Below, one piece after another: positions 44,701 to 56,895 of a DNA stretch of 64,000 nt. Position numbers and translations under genes: made by a program. The DNA comes from Triatoma infestans (taxonomy: Eukaryota > Arthropoda > Insecta > Hemiptera > Reduviidae), in NCBI GenBank assembly GCA_011037195.1, contig JAAEAF010002542.1:17226-81225 (forward strand), given 5' to 3'. Position 1 is the first letter of the stretch, and each line of letters opens with the position of its first letter. The notes below the pieces were generated by a model. That model did not search any database and was not told the DNA's origin. It saw only the letters and a program-made list of their open reading frames with translations.

Positions 44701-44889
44701 CTATCGTAGGCCAAAGTATCTACCCGGGTGATATCTTAGAGCAAACATAATTCGAACTGATTCACTCTAACTAATAAACGTAAATAACAAGCCAATAGTG
44801 CTTGAGTTTACAATTTTGCACCTGAATTATTTATGCGAAAAATAAATTTAAAAAATTCAAACTTTATTTATTTATTTATTTATTTTTTG

Positions 44890-45172
44890 TTGTTGTTGTG
44901 GTTGTGATTGGTTCCGCAAAGCTGGAAAGGATCAGAGATATTTTCCGTGATAGCCTGCTAGTTTTTGCGGGTCATCAATCGGTTTCAGGCGTTCGCCCAT
45001 CATCACTGTTTTTTTTTGTCAATGCAGTGTGATCAACTAAATTTGCTCTGTGCAGATCTAAGTTATTACACTGTTGTTTTGACAAAAGCCTCCTGATGAT
45101 GGGCGTACGCCTGAAACCAGTCGATGACCACACAAAGAAGCAGGCTGTCACGGAAAATATCTCTGATGTTTA
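44890..45172. repeat. Foldback G1 copy 6
   Basis: Left GTTGTGGTTGTGATTGGTTC, 'gatagcctgctagtttttgc'; right 'ctgatgatgggcgtacgcct', 'gaaaccagtcgatgacca', 'gaagcaggctgtcacggaaa'. Centre 'tcaactaaatttgctctg'. Confidence 0.75.
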
Positions 45173-45668
45173 TTTATTTATTTTAAGAAAAATAGATAAA
45201 AATAAATTTTTTTTTTTTTGTCTATGAGCTACATTATGTATCCTAATATTTGACCTATTTTATTAATAATGAAAATCAGTAAACAGTTATTTATTTCTCA
45301 GGAGAGTAAACTACCAATTTTATACACTCGATTTCAGATTTTTCCACAAGGGCAAGTGAGTGTATATAATGAACGAGAGTTGTAAAGGAACTTTATTCCC
45401 GTGTTAAATATTATACTTTTTTTTCTACAGCCCCTAGAACTGTTTAGAAAAGTACATAAAAAAAGTAAAATATGCACGGTAATCTCTAAGAGAATGATGT
45501 CCATTGAAAAGAGGAAGGTTATCCTTTCAGAAAGGTTGTAGAAAAATTATGTTAAATTATTACAAAATTATATTATGTTTTCTGTTAATTAATTTATTTA
45601 CTAAAATGATTTTAAAATGTTAAAAATTAATATTTAATTGAAGAACTTCTACTTTATTTTAATATTAT

Positions 45669-46285
45669 TGTAACAGCAAGTGAGCAAACAGCAAAGAGAG
45701 TAAGAGAATCTCAACCGCTCTCTCGGACTGGAGTGGGAAAGCTGTATAAATATAGCGACGGACAGTCCATAAAACACAGTTAAACACAGTTGAGAATTCA
45801 GTTCAATACATCCCACCGCTGCCACCAATATTATGGATATGTAGGGTGGAAAGAATTTGTGTGGTTGATAAATTAAGAAGAAGACTTGGTTAACACTAGT
45901 TAACTAATATATAATTAAGTAGAGACAGACTGCCTGGACTTTACAATATAGAAATGTTTAAGGTAGAGTGGTCAGATTAATGACACCTAGCGATTGATAT
46001 ATAACAGCAAAAGAATCTCAACAGCAAGAGAGCAAACAGCAAAGAAAGCAAGAGAATTTCAACCGCTCTCTCGGACTGGAGTGGAAGAAGCTGTATAAAT
46101 ATAGCGACGGACAGTCCATAAAACACAATTAAACACAGTTGAGAATTCAGTTCAATACATCCAATCGCTAGGTGTCATTACTCTGGCCACTCTACCTTAA
46201 ACATTTCTATATTGTAAAGTCCAGGCAGTCTGTCTTTACTTACTAATATATTAGTTAACCAAGTGTAATAGTTGTAGGAGGAGAT
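45669..46285. mobile_element. LTR-like cluster with direct and inverted copies
   Basis: Starts TGTAACAGCAAG. 45673-45820 and 46018-46165 are direct repeats ('accgctctctcggactggag', TGTATAAATATAGCGACGGA TATA block, 'gagaattcagttcaatacat'). 45895-45998 and 46166-46262 are inverted repeats ('gactgcctggactttacaat', 'atgacacctagcgattg'). The last stretch (46018-46275) looks like one whole LTR. Confidence 0.65.
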
Positions 46286-46318
46286 GTTGGTTGTGGATGT
46301 TGATAGATAAATAACACC

Positions 46319-46670
46319 TTAATATCGGTATAAGATATCTGTAATTGATTTATATGTATATGACTGACTGCCAAGGACTGTATACTTAACACTACAAGAA
46401 CAGAACAGACTGACTGACGTGGCTAAACGATATGTACAATTCAAGTGTAGACTGTGAACAGAATATCCCTTTTTGACTCTGTCTCTCGTATATATATCCA
46501 ACTGGCCTCTCCTCTCCTCTCTCTCGAGAGGGGCTCTTTCTCTCTGATGCGTGGTGGGGGTTCACTCGCTAGTGTGGATGAGTGGTGGGGGTTCACTACC
46601 CCTACACCAAGTCTTCTTCTTAATTCATCAACCACACAAATTCTCTCCACCCTACACATCCATTATATTA
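46319..46670 (-). mobile_element. LTR-like segment, inverse of the cluster edge
   Basis: 46600-46668 ('caagtcttcttcttaattca', 'ccaccctacacatccat') is the complement of 45832-45893. The remainder is CT-rich (46505-46545) with a tandem 'gtggtgggggttcact' pair at 46551-46594. Confidence 0.5.
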
Positions 46671-48130
46671 TTAATATATTTTGCTTGATTGTGTTTGTTT
46701 TTCTGTTCAATATTCTTAATATTTTATTCTAACTAATTACAGTGCTGTTTTTCGTTTATAAAAGAGTTATGTATCCTTTTAAAAGAAAAAAAATGAATAA
46801 ATAAACCTGAAAATTAGTTTAAAAGAATGGTGGTAACACTGTTCTTTTTTTTGTTTTTTTAAATCTCTAGCGATTAAAAATCACATTTACACATTCTCTC
46901 TAGCGGTTAAAAGCAATAACATTAGCCACTGATTTTTAGCAGTATAATTGTCACATTAATCAACGGTTGTAAAAAAAGGAAAATATAAGTAAAATTTCAA
47001 GGTTATCTACCAAAAAATAAATGCTACTAGTTTTAAAAATAATTACTTTTTATTAATTATAACTTTTATGGAGTTTTTAATAGTATTTTTTTTTTATGTA
47101 GTTGTGATGATTTGCAAAGTGGTCGATTAATAAATGACTGGACTGGTCTTGTATCATTAGTTGGTTTATATGAGTCATCTTTTTTTTTTAACGATATTTT
47201 TTTTTTTTTTTTTTACGTTAAATATCTTTTCGGTCCTTTTTATATTAATAATAATAATAATAATAATACTCGTATACTTTAACCTTGAAGATAAGTATTT
47301 GTATATTCATAATATTTGTGTTTCTCTTTTATTATTTCCTGGTTAGATTAGTCTGCAATAAAACGTCAAGCTTAATAACTGCATTATTTCCCGCTCTATT
47401 AAAATTCTGCTAATTTATAATTTTTTTTCTGCTTAAAATATATTTTTTATTTCATAACTATACAAAAATCTATGTATTAAAATTCTTCTAGATATACATA
47501 CTATTTATAATCAAGGTAGGCCTGTCGGCAAGTTGGTTTTATAGATCATACAGCATCAGCACTTTCAAATTAGTTTGGAATAAATCTCTCGTACAATATT
47601 TGGAATAGGTCCCCGTACATATTAAAGGCTGAATGTAAGGGTAAATCGCCATCGTATATTCTAAGTTGAAGAAGGTTTGGGTTTCTTGGGGCACTTCCAC
47701 CACTCACTACTGTAACATGGCTTTTTCTAATGATAGATTTCATTCTTTGTACGGTATAAATTTTGAACTGAACTCCCTCTCCCTAAAAGGGTCCACCTTA
47801 TATATTCTACCTCCACCCCCGGGGAAAATGAGAAGAGGGAAATTCCCTTTGTCCTAAATAAACGTAATGATAGGGGTAGGCCAGGTATCTATGACTCAAC
47901 TAACTGTTTCTTTTGTGCCTTTCAACCTTCAAAAAAACCCAACTTTATAAATATATAGGTACATTGGAAAAATTCCCTACTTTACAATTTTAAAATATTT
48001 AACAAGGATATATTAAGATACAATTTATATTTATTAATTCGCCCAACGATGAATACATATTACATGTAATAGTTATCCAGCATTGCAAACCCGCCCACAT
48101 ATTCAACAAAAATGATAAGTTTTGTAGAAA
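46671..48130. other. AT-rich intergenic stretch
   Basis: T runs near 47180-47212 and (AAT)n at 47247-47268. No gene recognised. Confidence 0.4.
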
Positions 48131-48190
48131 ATTCGTCAATTATACCTCTGTAGTAAGAGAAAGTCGTGTGAGTGTTTCCCATCAGATTTC
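48131..48190 (+). mobile_element. HINE-like 3'-end fragment
   Basis: GTAGTAAGAGAAAGTCGTGT, GAGTGTTTCCCATCAGATT: subterminal repeat, decayed hairpin and end. Confidence 0.55.
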
Positions 48191-48399
48191 TTATTATTTT
48201 TATAATTTTTCAAATGAATGACAATTTGCGAAGCAATATGTATAAGCCTCGTGATGCTTTAATAGAAATACGCGAAAGCAAATCTAAATTTTGTAATGCG
48301 AAGAATTGGAAAATCCGGGGATATTTTCAGGGACACCTAGTAATGCAGGAATAGGCCAATATCACGGAGAATCACTGTTAAGTAATTAATAATATTTGC

Positions 48400-48697
48400 A
48401 GATATAATAGATGTATAATGAACACTGTATAATGAAAGAGAGAACAAAACTGCCAGGACTTTCACACGTATAATAGAAATTAGGTTGCGAGTGATTTAGA
48501 CTGAGTGATGAGAAAGGTAGCAAGTGGGTTGTTGACTTGATATAAACTGTTTGAAAAAACTGTCCCACTGTAGGGCTAGCTCGCCTGTATATGCTGTATA
48601 TATGCAGAGTCTCTCACTCCAGTCTGGCCTAAGTAGCAAGTGAGATTCTTAATTTTGTGTTTCTCTCTGCTCTACTTCTCTTCCTATTACACAGATT
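48400..48697 (-). mobile_element. LTR-like repeat (subfamily 2), copy 2
   Basis: Minus strand: TGTGTAATAGGAAGAGAAGT, GAGCAGAGAGAAACACAAAA, CCAGACTGGAGTGAGAGACT, GCATATATACAGC, 'ctagccctacag'. Relative of 42640-42965. Confidence 0.5.
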
Positions 48698-50156
48698 TTT
48701 TATTTAGTAATTTTCTGCAATATTCAAGAAATATTTGTATATAAATGTAGTAAACAGGAAAACCTCAGTGGAAGATAAGATGAATTAAAAAACAAATACA
48801 AATTGAACCAATTGAACCGCTTTCCATTGTATACCGTTATCGTTTTTATTTTTTTATCAAATGTTGCCCAGTCAATATTAAAAGTAATCTATATAGTAAA
48901 AAAAAATAAAATAAAATAAAATAAATAAAAAATTCTTACTTCGTTAGAAAGTTTGGAATTCTTTTGAACATTAATGATAAAAAACTTTTAGAAGTTTATT
49001 GGTACTTAAAGACGACTTATAATGAATTTGGAAATGTTAGGAACGTAGTTTCTCACTCTATCTCTCTTACTCCTTCACTCTATCTTTATCTTTGGCATTT
49101 TTTTTTTTTCCTCCAAGCATAACCTTGAAGACCACCATCCAGTAAATCTGATAATGTCACTGCAAATGTTTCAAATATTACCCTTTTTTTTTTTCTTTTT
49201 TTTTGTTTTATAGAAAAACACTTGTTAATAGCAACGTTTCCTGAATTAATAAAACTTTAAACAAATACAGTTCCTAATAAATTCTAAGCACTTTTGAATT
49301 CCTGTAGAAGAAAAATGGTTCTTCAAAAAAAAAATGAGCTGACATACGAATTTGTTTTTTTCTTTTGCTATCAAAATATTTCTATACTTCCTATTGGTTT
49401 TCCCTAATGCAATTTGCAGCTTTTTATTTATTTTTAATCACATTTTTTAATGAATCAAATTTTCTAAAGTTCTTCCTCATTGGACAAACTGAAATCGAAT
49501 CTTCTGTACGTTTTTTTAGTATTCGATCTCTCGAATTCTATCTCTCTTTCCTGTATAAGAGATAGCTTGCGAAGTGTTTATAATTTTCGAAATATTTGTT
49601 CCTTCTCTGCTCTCTCCTGTTGCAGACCTAGGGGGCTCTTTACTGACAAAGAAATTCAAAGAAACTCAAAGAAAAGCAGTGATTTAACCTGCTAAACTTC
49701 TTTACAGCCTACTCGGAAGACGATTTAAATTACCTATGGAACTGAAGAGACTAATAAATATTACCATACTCAAACCAATATGGACTTACTGACTGGAATT
49801 GTGCTGTGGGGTTCTGCCAAAAAATCTAGAAATACAAGAAACTACTCCGTCAGATAGTGGGCACTGATTTGCTATCTCTACCAAAATCCACGATCTCAGT
49901 CATCAAAATAATCTCAACCTTTCGTACAACAACTTACCAAGACAAAATATCGTAAATACCACTTACCTTTCTTTCTCCTTGTTTCCACTAATTCACTTGT
50001 ACAAAATCTCATTTATTTAAACATTCCAGACAATTCACCAGCCAACTAAATTGCTAATAACCCCGAGACTGATCAGAGCTGCTGGAATCCCGTGAAGAGT
50101 GCTATCGGTGAATAGTTTTTACTTTCTTTTATTGCTGTTAAAACAATTAGGTATAA
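48698..50156. other. AT-rich intergenic stretch
   Basis: T runs at 49098-49110 and 49180-49205; no recognised gene. Confidence 0.4.
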
Positions 50157-50412
50157 AAAAAAAAACCCTGAAGGGGGCCCATGAAGGGCTTGCCAGACGG
50201 AGATTTGAATAGTAGGGCGTATGGTAAGCACGCCACAGTTCCCACGCCGTTTAGTTCCGGCCTTCGCTACCTAGGGCGCTACTAACTGTAGCTTCCCACT
50301 TTTAATCAAGATGCTGGTTTAACACCGACTTTGCGCCCTCACGGGAATCGAATCGTGAATTCTCGCACGAAAGGTGAGTGCGCTAGCCACTAGACCAACG
50401 CTTGAGGACAAA
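50157..50412 (-). mobile_element. SINE family B, copy 3
   Basis: Minus strand: TGGTCTAGTGGCTAGCGCAC (A box), ATTCGATTCCCG (B box), body 'aagtgggaagctacagttag', tail 'ccttcatgggcccccttcag'. Confidence 0.8.
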
Positions 50413-50459
50413 ACAATTATGTATAAAATTACAAAATTTTCTTTCACTTCAAATTTGGT

Positions 50460-50750
50460 TTTTCCAAACATTAAATGTAGAGATTGGGTGGGGGAGGCCT
50501 AGTCCCTGTAACGTAAAAAAACGTGTTTACGCTATAGTCCAATAGACAGCGCCAACATTGAAAAAAACAAACAGCTAACATTTTGTAAATTTAACGTTAC
50601 CAATTTCAGAATTCCCTAAATAATATATTTTCTAAAAAATGTTTCAAATAAAAGTTTAAAGAAAATCACAATGGCCGTTCTCGAGAAACCAAAAAAAACA
50701 CCAAAAAATTATTCAGTAAAGTCCCGCTTCCGGTTATGGATTTCTCTCAA
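50460..50750 (-). mobile_element. HINE-like relic
   Basis: 'tgtttcaaataaaagtttaa', 'agaaaatcacaatggccgtt' and 'cagtaaagtcccgcttccgg' in minus-strand order. Ends lost. Confidence 0.45.
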
Positions 50751-50832
50751 AACCTTCCTATCCAGAATGCAATGGAACACGAAGTTTGAACTTGAAAATA
50801 TGGATGGGTCCGCAATGGTGGATAACATCTAC

Positions 50833-52244
50833 TATTTTAACCGACGTAGCATGCATATTCATTTTGTTCCTGACCGGTTTCCAATTTCATCCATCGACAG
50901 AGCAAATTCACCTAGTTCATTGTAGAGAGTTCACTTCAACGTAATGTTTCTGTTACACTCACACTTGTTGGTTTTTTTGGTTGTATATATGTGGGGAGGT
51001 TATAAGGTTATGTAACTATGTGTGTTTGTGTTTTTAATGACAAAATGGAATTATTATAAATTATGATTAGACATTAGAAAATAGTGATATAATAAATAAT
51101 ATGTTTTGAAGGATGCTTTATAACTAAATTTTAATAGTGTTGTTTAAGTATGGTTCAGTGTATTATCAAGTCATTTGTATTAGGGGTATACTGTACTAAT
51201 AACAATAATTCCATTTTGCCATTAAACACACACGCACGCACGCACACACACACACACATAGTAATATAACCTTATAACCTCCCCACATATATATGATCTT
51301 CCAAGGTATATGGATAACGACTTTTTCTCCGAAACTAAGACAGCTAGAAAAAAAACTGAAAAATACGTATCCCCATAGTTTTTTTGTTAGAAATCCAAAT
51401 TTAATTTGCAAATTTGTTTTGGTGCTTCCAGAAGCGAGATACAGGCACCAACTTCATTTTTTCAAATAGGGAGGTGTGGTTTTTATTTAAGAAATAGATT
51501 CCTCTATTTTTGTAAGAAAAATTTACTTGAACGGTTTTTTTCTTGAGTGATATTTTACAAGTTATGAATGAAAACATGATTCTTATAAGAAATTTCAAAA
51601 TGATATTATAACGGTTTTTTGATTGAATAAGAAGAAAAGTACTATTTTATTATAAATTTTACTCCTCATTAATTACAGATCTTGCTCGAACTGGCCTCCA
51701 CCATTAGAGATGCATACAATGTTTTTTCCTGCCAATTGTACCTTACGACCAAAGAAATACATCTCAACGGTGGGGGCCAGTTCGAGCAAGATTGTAATTA
51801 TGAGATTCATTCATAACTTGTAAAATATCGCTCAAAGAAAAAAAACCGTTCAAGTAAATTTTTCTTACAAAAAATAGAGGAATCTATTTCTTAAATAAAA
51901 ACCACACCTCCCCATTTGAAAAAATGAAGTTGGTGCCTGTATCTCCGCTTCTCGAAGCATCAAAACAAATTTGCAAATTAAATTTGGATTTCTAACAAAA
52001 AAACTACGGGGACACGTATTTTTTAGTTTTTTTCTAGCTATCTTAGTTTCCGAGAAAAAATCGTTATCCATATACCTTGGGACATCCTGTATACAACCAA
52101 CAAACCAACAAGTGTGAGTGTAACAGAAACATTACGTTGAAATGAACTCTCAACATAAACTTGGTGAATTTGTTCAGACGATGGATGATAATCCAAAACC
52201 GGTCAGGAACAAAACGAATATGGATGCTACGACGGATAAAATAT
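50833..52244. repeat. Four-tier nested inverted repeat (foldback G3 outermost)
   Basis: Tier 1: 50833-50988 with 52090-52244 (G3 arms; 'gttcctgaccggttt', 'cgtaatgtttctgttacact'). Tier 2: 50988-51062 with 51204-51294 ('gtggggaggttataaggtta'). Tier 3: 51301-51581 with 51806-52078 ('gaggaatctatttctt', 'ttggtgcctgtatctc'). Tier 4: 51673-51702 with 51769-51798 ('cttgctcgaactggcct'). Tiers 2 and 3 sit inside tier 1; tier 4 is inside tier 3. A single strand could fold into a large branched hairpin. Non-coding. Confidence 0.85.
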
Positions 52245-52249
52245 CAATA

Positions 52250-53284
52250 GTTTTAACTTATTGCAATTTTTTTTTCATTTGTGAGATATTTTGTTCACAA
52301 AACACGCACACATTCAGACTAAAAACATATTTTCCATATTCAGGGAACATTCAAATTTGTATTTGCGATAAAAACTCAATTTTCATTGAAATTTGTTGCT
52401 AGAACGTAACAGAAAAGTAACTTTATGTATCTTTAAAACCTCATTGATCATTAAGCTCATTAAACAAATATTATTACAGTATTATTATGATTATTAATAT
52501 TACAGTATTACAACAAATACAAATACAGGAAAATTCACTTTAACCAAGATAATATTTATGTAATTTGATATGAGAATTCTATTCATACTTTAGTATTTAT
52601 TTAAATTTACATTTAATTTGTATTATTAAATAATCACTAAAAACCATTGAAATTCCTTGGAGAATGAATATAAAGGCAATATTTATAATTATGTTTGACT
52701 TTAATAATATTATGTTTCTGCTTTAATTAAACTTTAAAATTCATTTTTTTATTTTATATTTATTTATTAAATATGATCGGTTTTATAATGGATAAAAAAA
52801 AAGACAAGTCGTGTCTATACATTTAACTAACATACTCGTTAATAATCTATAGATTAGATATTACACCATTCTGGTATTTATTTTCACGTTTTGTTTTATT
52901 TATATTTCTAATCAAGTGGATTTTGTTTAAAAAAACAGAAAATGCGCAATTGTTTTTTTTTTGTTTTTTTTTAGTCATCACCGGTTAAAATTCATATTTA
53001 ATTTTATATTATTTATTAATTACTGAAAATGTCATCTAAAAATAAAAGATTAATTTTCAGTAATTAATTTGATTAAAGTTTCAAGCTTCTTTTTAGTAAA
53101 AGAATTAATTAATTATGAATTAATTTTAATCCAAAATTTGTTTTATTTTTGTCTAGATAGTTCGTAAAAATATTTCTTTCAGCTCCAGCTCAAAATTACA
53201 TAACCGGAAGTTTCATTAAAAAAAAAATAGATATTTTTTAGGCCAAAATTGGAAATGACATTTTTTTCATAATTTTATTGATTT
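52250..53284. other. AT-rich intergenic stretch
   Basis: Nothing recognised. Confidence 0.4.
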
Positions 53285-53400
53285 AAGTTTTATTACTTTC
53301 TCTTACTACTTTGTAAGAGAAATTATTACAAACGTTTCATATTATAACCGGAAATGTATGAAGTATTCTGATTACAAAATAGTGGTTTATAAAAAATTAG

Positions 53401-53614
53401 TTGGGGCGGGTGTTGTGTAGTGGTTATTAGCATGGACTTGTAAGTGGGAGGACCCCAGTTCGAGTCCCGCGTATAACTGCTAAATTTTATACTGATTTTA
53501 AAATTGTTAATAGTAAAATAGGTGCTTCCGCCCCCGTCCACGACACCTAATTTGGTAGTTGGACGTTAAGCCCGCCTGAAAAAATAGGCAAAGAAAAGAA
53601 AAAAAGGAAAGAAA
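53401..53614 (+). mobile_element. SINE family A, copy 2, with target duplication
   Basis: A box GTGTAGTGGTTATTAGCATG, B box AGTTCGAGTCCCG, end 'ttggacgttaagcccgcctg' then an A-rich tail. Flanked by AAAAAATTAG at 53391-53400 and about 53615-53624. Confidence 0.82.
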
Positions 53615-53817
53615 AAAAAATTAGTTTGTATGTTTGTTTGAACGAAATACGGTAGTCAAAAGCGGTAAAACATCACTCGAAGCTTAAAAAACTTGGTATT
53701 CCTTTCAGCATCTAATGCTGCCGCATCTAATACGATGGTTTCAGACAAAATCCATTAACCGGAAGTCTGACTTTTTTTGGATTTTTTCTTTTCAGTTTTT
53801 TTTTTTTTAAAGCCTCC

Positions 53818-54062
53818 ATAAAAACTGGATCTATCCCGGGATATCCTCTCCGTGGAGGCTACTTTCTCGGACGCCATCTATCCACTTTTCCCTGGGTCTG
53901 CCCGTTCTCCTTCTTCCTTCGGCTTCCCAGTCTAGGATCTCTTTAGCCATTCTTCCATCTTCTATTCTTTTTACATGGCCGTACCATCCAAGTATCATTT
54001 ATTCCACCTTCTGCAGCACATTTTTTTTTTTTTTTTAAACGTTCATTTTATTTCTTTAGAAA
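53818..54062 (-). pseudogene. RTE/L1-like LINE C-terminal fragment, copy 2
   Basis: The minus strand reads VLQKVE, LGWYGHVKRIEDGRMAKEIL, DWEAEGRRRTGRPREKWIDG, VRESSLHGEDIPG. Same protein end as 37755-38243, with fewer frame breaks in the RGRP region. The 5' piece past 54020 has an A-run expansion. Confidence 0.75.
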
Positions 54063-54235
54063 GAAAAGAAAGAAAGAAAATGTATTTTCTTTAAACTTTT
54101 GTATACTATCTACAGACATAAACACCATTCATTTTTATTTGAAACATGTTCCGCGGGAAATTGAATTTCTAGGGGTTCTGGAGCGTACAATAGCGTTTGG
54201 TTTTTTTTTTTTCACTAAAGCAGTGTTTGCCAACC

Positions 54236-55235
54236 TTATTACTTTCTCTTACTCCTTAGTAAAAGGAAGTATGTATTGTAATCATGTCAAATTTTCGATA
54301 TCGAGTTTTCACCTGAAATATCCGTTTTGAGGTCCCCTGAGTCCAAAAAAGTGGTTTTTAGCACATGATCTGTGTTTGGGTGTGTATGTATGTGAACGAC
54401 ATAGCTCAGAAATGAAAAATCGTAGAAAGTTCAAACTTGATATTCCGTTTAGGTATCACCATAGGATCTGACAGTACGTTATCTGACAAAATTCCAGAAC
54501 CGGAAGTACCATTTTACTAGTTTTTTTTTTTTTACGTTTTTCTCAAAAATGGCTCCGACGATTTTCTTCAGAATTGTTACATCAACTACACATACAATGA
54601 GCTACAACTTTTATTTGAAACATTTCTCTGAAAAAATTCATTTAAGGGCACTTTTAAGGGGGGTGGGGTTAGGTTTTAATCTAAAGTGCTATTTCAATTC
54701 ACTTCGCTCATATGAATAATTCGCTAATATGAATAATGTATTAAAATTAAATATATTGTTGAAATTCCAAGTTTGAAATAAATCGCATAACCGGAAGTGC
54801 GTTTACTTTACCACTATACTAAATGGTTGTTTTCACTTTTTCGCGATTTTCTCAAAAATGACTCGGATGATTTTCTTGAAACGTATTATATAAACTACGC
54901 ATACAAGGATCTACAACTTTTATTTAAAACATTTCTCTAGGAACATTCATTTAAGGGCACTTTTAGTGAAGGGGTGGGGTTATGTTTTTCTTTAAAGTGC
55001 TATCATAGTTGATTATACAATTTTATCATCTAAACAAAATTAATTAGAAATAAATAGATGGCCAAAATTCCGTGTTTCAAGAAAATTAGACCGGAAGTGC
55101 ACTTTTATTGAAGAGTTTTTTTTCAGTTTTCGAGGAATTTTACTAATGTTGGTACACTAAGTATAACATTTGTAAATTATAATTTTGAGGACTGGAGTAA
55201 GAGAAAGTTGTGTGAGTGTTTCACACCAGATTTTT
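54236..55235 (+). mobile_element. HINE-like full copy 2
   Basis: Starts TTACTTTCTCTTACTCCTTA, ends GTGTGAGTGTTTCACACCAG plus T run. Has two CCGGAAGT units plus a third box, as in copy 1; GT microsatellite is short here. Confidence 0.78.
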
Positions 55236-55522
55236 TTGTTTTACTTTACAAAATGGAAGCATTCCATTAAACAAGTGGTATAAGGGGGCGAAAGCAAATG
55301 TGCAGTATACATAGTATGTTAAGCGCCTGCATGCAGAACACTGTAAATTGCTTAGGTTTGTTAGAATCATAGAATTTCAAAAATTTCTGACCTAATAAAA
55401 TTGTAATCATTATCTTTACTATTTACCTTCGCTATACTCGACGAGAACAAATTCACGTATATTCTAATATTGCAAACTGACGACTAGACTTTAGTAGATT
55501 GGTTACTTCGCTAACACATTTT
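55236..55522. other. Spacer between two HINE-like copies
   Basis: No feature recognised. Confidence 0.4.
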
Positions 55523-55626
55523 TTTACTTTCTCTTACTCCTAGTAAGACCTTTACTATAACCTATGTCAATTATAATTTTGAGAACAGGGGTAAGAGAAA
55601 GTTGTGTGAGTGTTTCACACCAGTTT
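55523..55626 (+). mobile_element. Mini HINE-like element (internal deletion)
   Basis: Both ends are present: ACTTTCTCTTACTCCTAGTA at the left and GGGTAAGAGAAAGTTGTGTG, then GAGTGTTTCACACCAG at the right, but only about 40 nt separate them. A 0.1 kb deletion derivative. Confidence 0.75.
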
Positions 55627-55639
55627 TTTTTTTATTAAG

Positions 55640-56177
55640 AACGTGAAATCAAGTTTGATCTAGACCAATTAAGCTACAAAACAAAAAGAGTTTACAAAAT
55701 AGTCAAATTTTTAATATAGGTTTTTCAAATTAAGGGAATCAATTAATTTGAAAATATATATTAATAATACTAATAAATAATACAAAATTATGGGTGTTGA
55801 AATAATAGCAAAAAAAAAAATATATAGAAAAAATCTAGGTTATTTATATTTCTCTCATTAAATTACATTAAAAAAAAAAATAATAATAACAATAATTTAA
55901 ATTCTAAATATGGGGTAGTCAGTCAATCTAATTGCAGAACTGTCACGCTACTTGCAATGAGTTAGACTGCACTTAAGAATCTATTTTACACATGCAATTT
56001 CATATTATTATTACATCGCCTATTCATTTGGCCTTTATTTATTAAATAACCTCGTCGTAGGTCGTAATTGTTACGACTACTTTTTATTTTGAATTTAAAT
56101 ATAATACTATGTAAATATAAATCAAATTTTTTTTTAAACTGAATGTATCATACTTTTTGTGATAATAATAAGAATGA
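55640..56177. other. AT-rich intergenic stretch
   Basis: Nothing recognised. Confidence 0.4.
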
Positions 56178-56395
56178 GATTAGCTAAGTGGTAGCGCACT
56201 GGACGGGTAACGCAAGTTCGAGTCCAGCTGTATTGTCCAGCTGATTTTTTCTTCCTAAGAACCTGTACAGCTCAGTGCCCGCTGATGGGTAGTGTTGTCT
56301 GCCTGTAACGAATGATAAGTGCCCGAAGACTTTAGCAATGCGCTGAGAAGGCTTCGGGCGTCAATGACCTCAGATATTGCCGCGCTATAATTAAA
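56178..56395 (+). mobile_element. SINE family C, copy 2
   Basis: A box TTAGCTAAGTGGTAGCGCAC, B box AGTTCGAGTCC, body 'tcttcctaagaacctgtaca' and 'gctcagtgcccgctgatggg', end 'aatgacctcagatattgccg'. Confidence 0.75.
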
Positions 56396-56431
56396 ATAAT
56401 AATAATTTATTACTTAGGAATTTTTTACATT

Positions 56432-56695
56432 TTGGAAGAGCTATTTGAAAATAATGTAAGGATTAGGAATATTTTGGAAAAATATTCTAATACCTTACTT
56501 TGTCATCCCATAGAACTTAACGATGTCTTTTGCGAACAAAAAAGAGCATGCCCATTTCCTAATAAGGTTTGCTGCTCCATTAGTTCAAGGACCCTAAAGA
56601 AGCACATAGCAATATGGACAAAAACATCGATTTCTAGTACGCGGTTTCAACCCGAAAACTCGAGTATTTTTCAGTTGTTCGTCAATTTAGCTTAA
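56432..56695 (+). pseudogene. Unidentified open frame, 87 codons
   Basis: Reads from Met at 56432 with several Cys (LLCHPIE, DVFCEQKRACPF, VCCSIS) and a basic helix TLKKHIAIW. I do not recognise it and see no promoter or neighbouring related frame. May be chance or a transposon remnant. Confidence 0.2.
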
Positions 56696-56769
56696 TACTA
56701 GGTGTATGTAATAAATATTATATTTCTTATTACAGACATTTTCCTTGGTAGCCTGCTTCATTTTGTGGT

Positions 56770-56807
56770 CATCGACCGGTTTCGGGCGTTCGCCCATCTT
56801 CAGGATG
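56770..56807 (-). ncRNA. Hammerhead-like ribozyme motif, left arm
   Basis: Minus strand in order: CATC (stem I), CTGAAGA (core), one unpaired T, GGGC-GAAC-GCCC (stem II), GAAA, the palindrome ACCGGT (stem III, no loop), C17, GATG (stem I). All conserved type I core letters fit CUGANGA...GAAA...UH. Caveats: the extra T beside stem II, and a loopless stem III that would need a dimer. Confidence 0.5.
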
Positions 56808-56895
56808 CGTTTCTTAGACAGTGTGACAACACAGAGCTCGCACAAGTGTAAAAACTTAGTTGTGAAGTCTGTGTTGTCACACTGTCTAAAAAACG

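Larger units (their letters stand above)
53285..54180 (+). mobile_element. Old HINE-like copy carrying a SINE and a LINE
   Basis: 5' end TTACTTTCTCTTACTACTTT at 53288; internal 'accggaagtctgac' at 53758 and 'cttgggaaactt'-type unit resumes after 54085. The SINE at 53401-53614 and LINE at 53818-54062 are inserted in it. Divergent. Confidence 0.55.

Noticed and set aside
53404..53480. Possible functional tRNA gene (A and B boxes present)
   Set aside because: Acceptor and D stems do not pair and the sequence continues into a shared SINE body with a second copy at 7826-8012.
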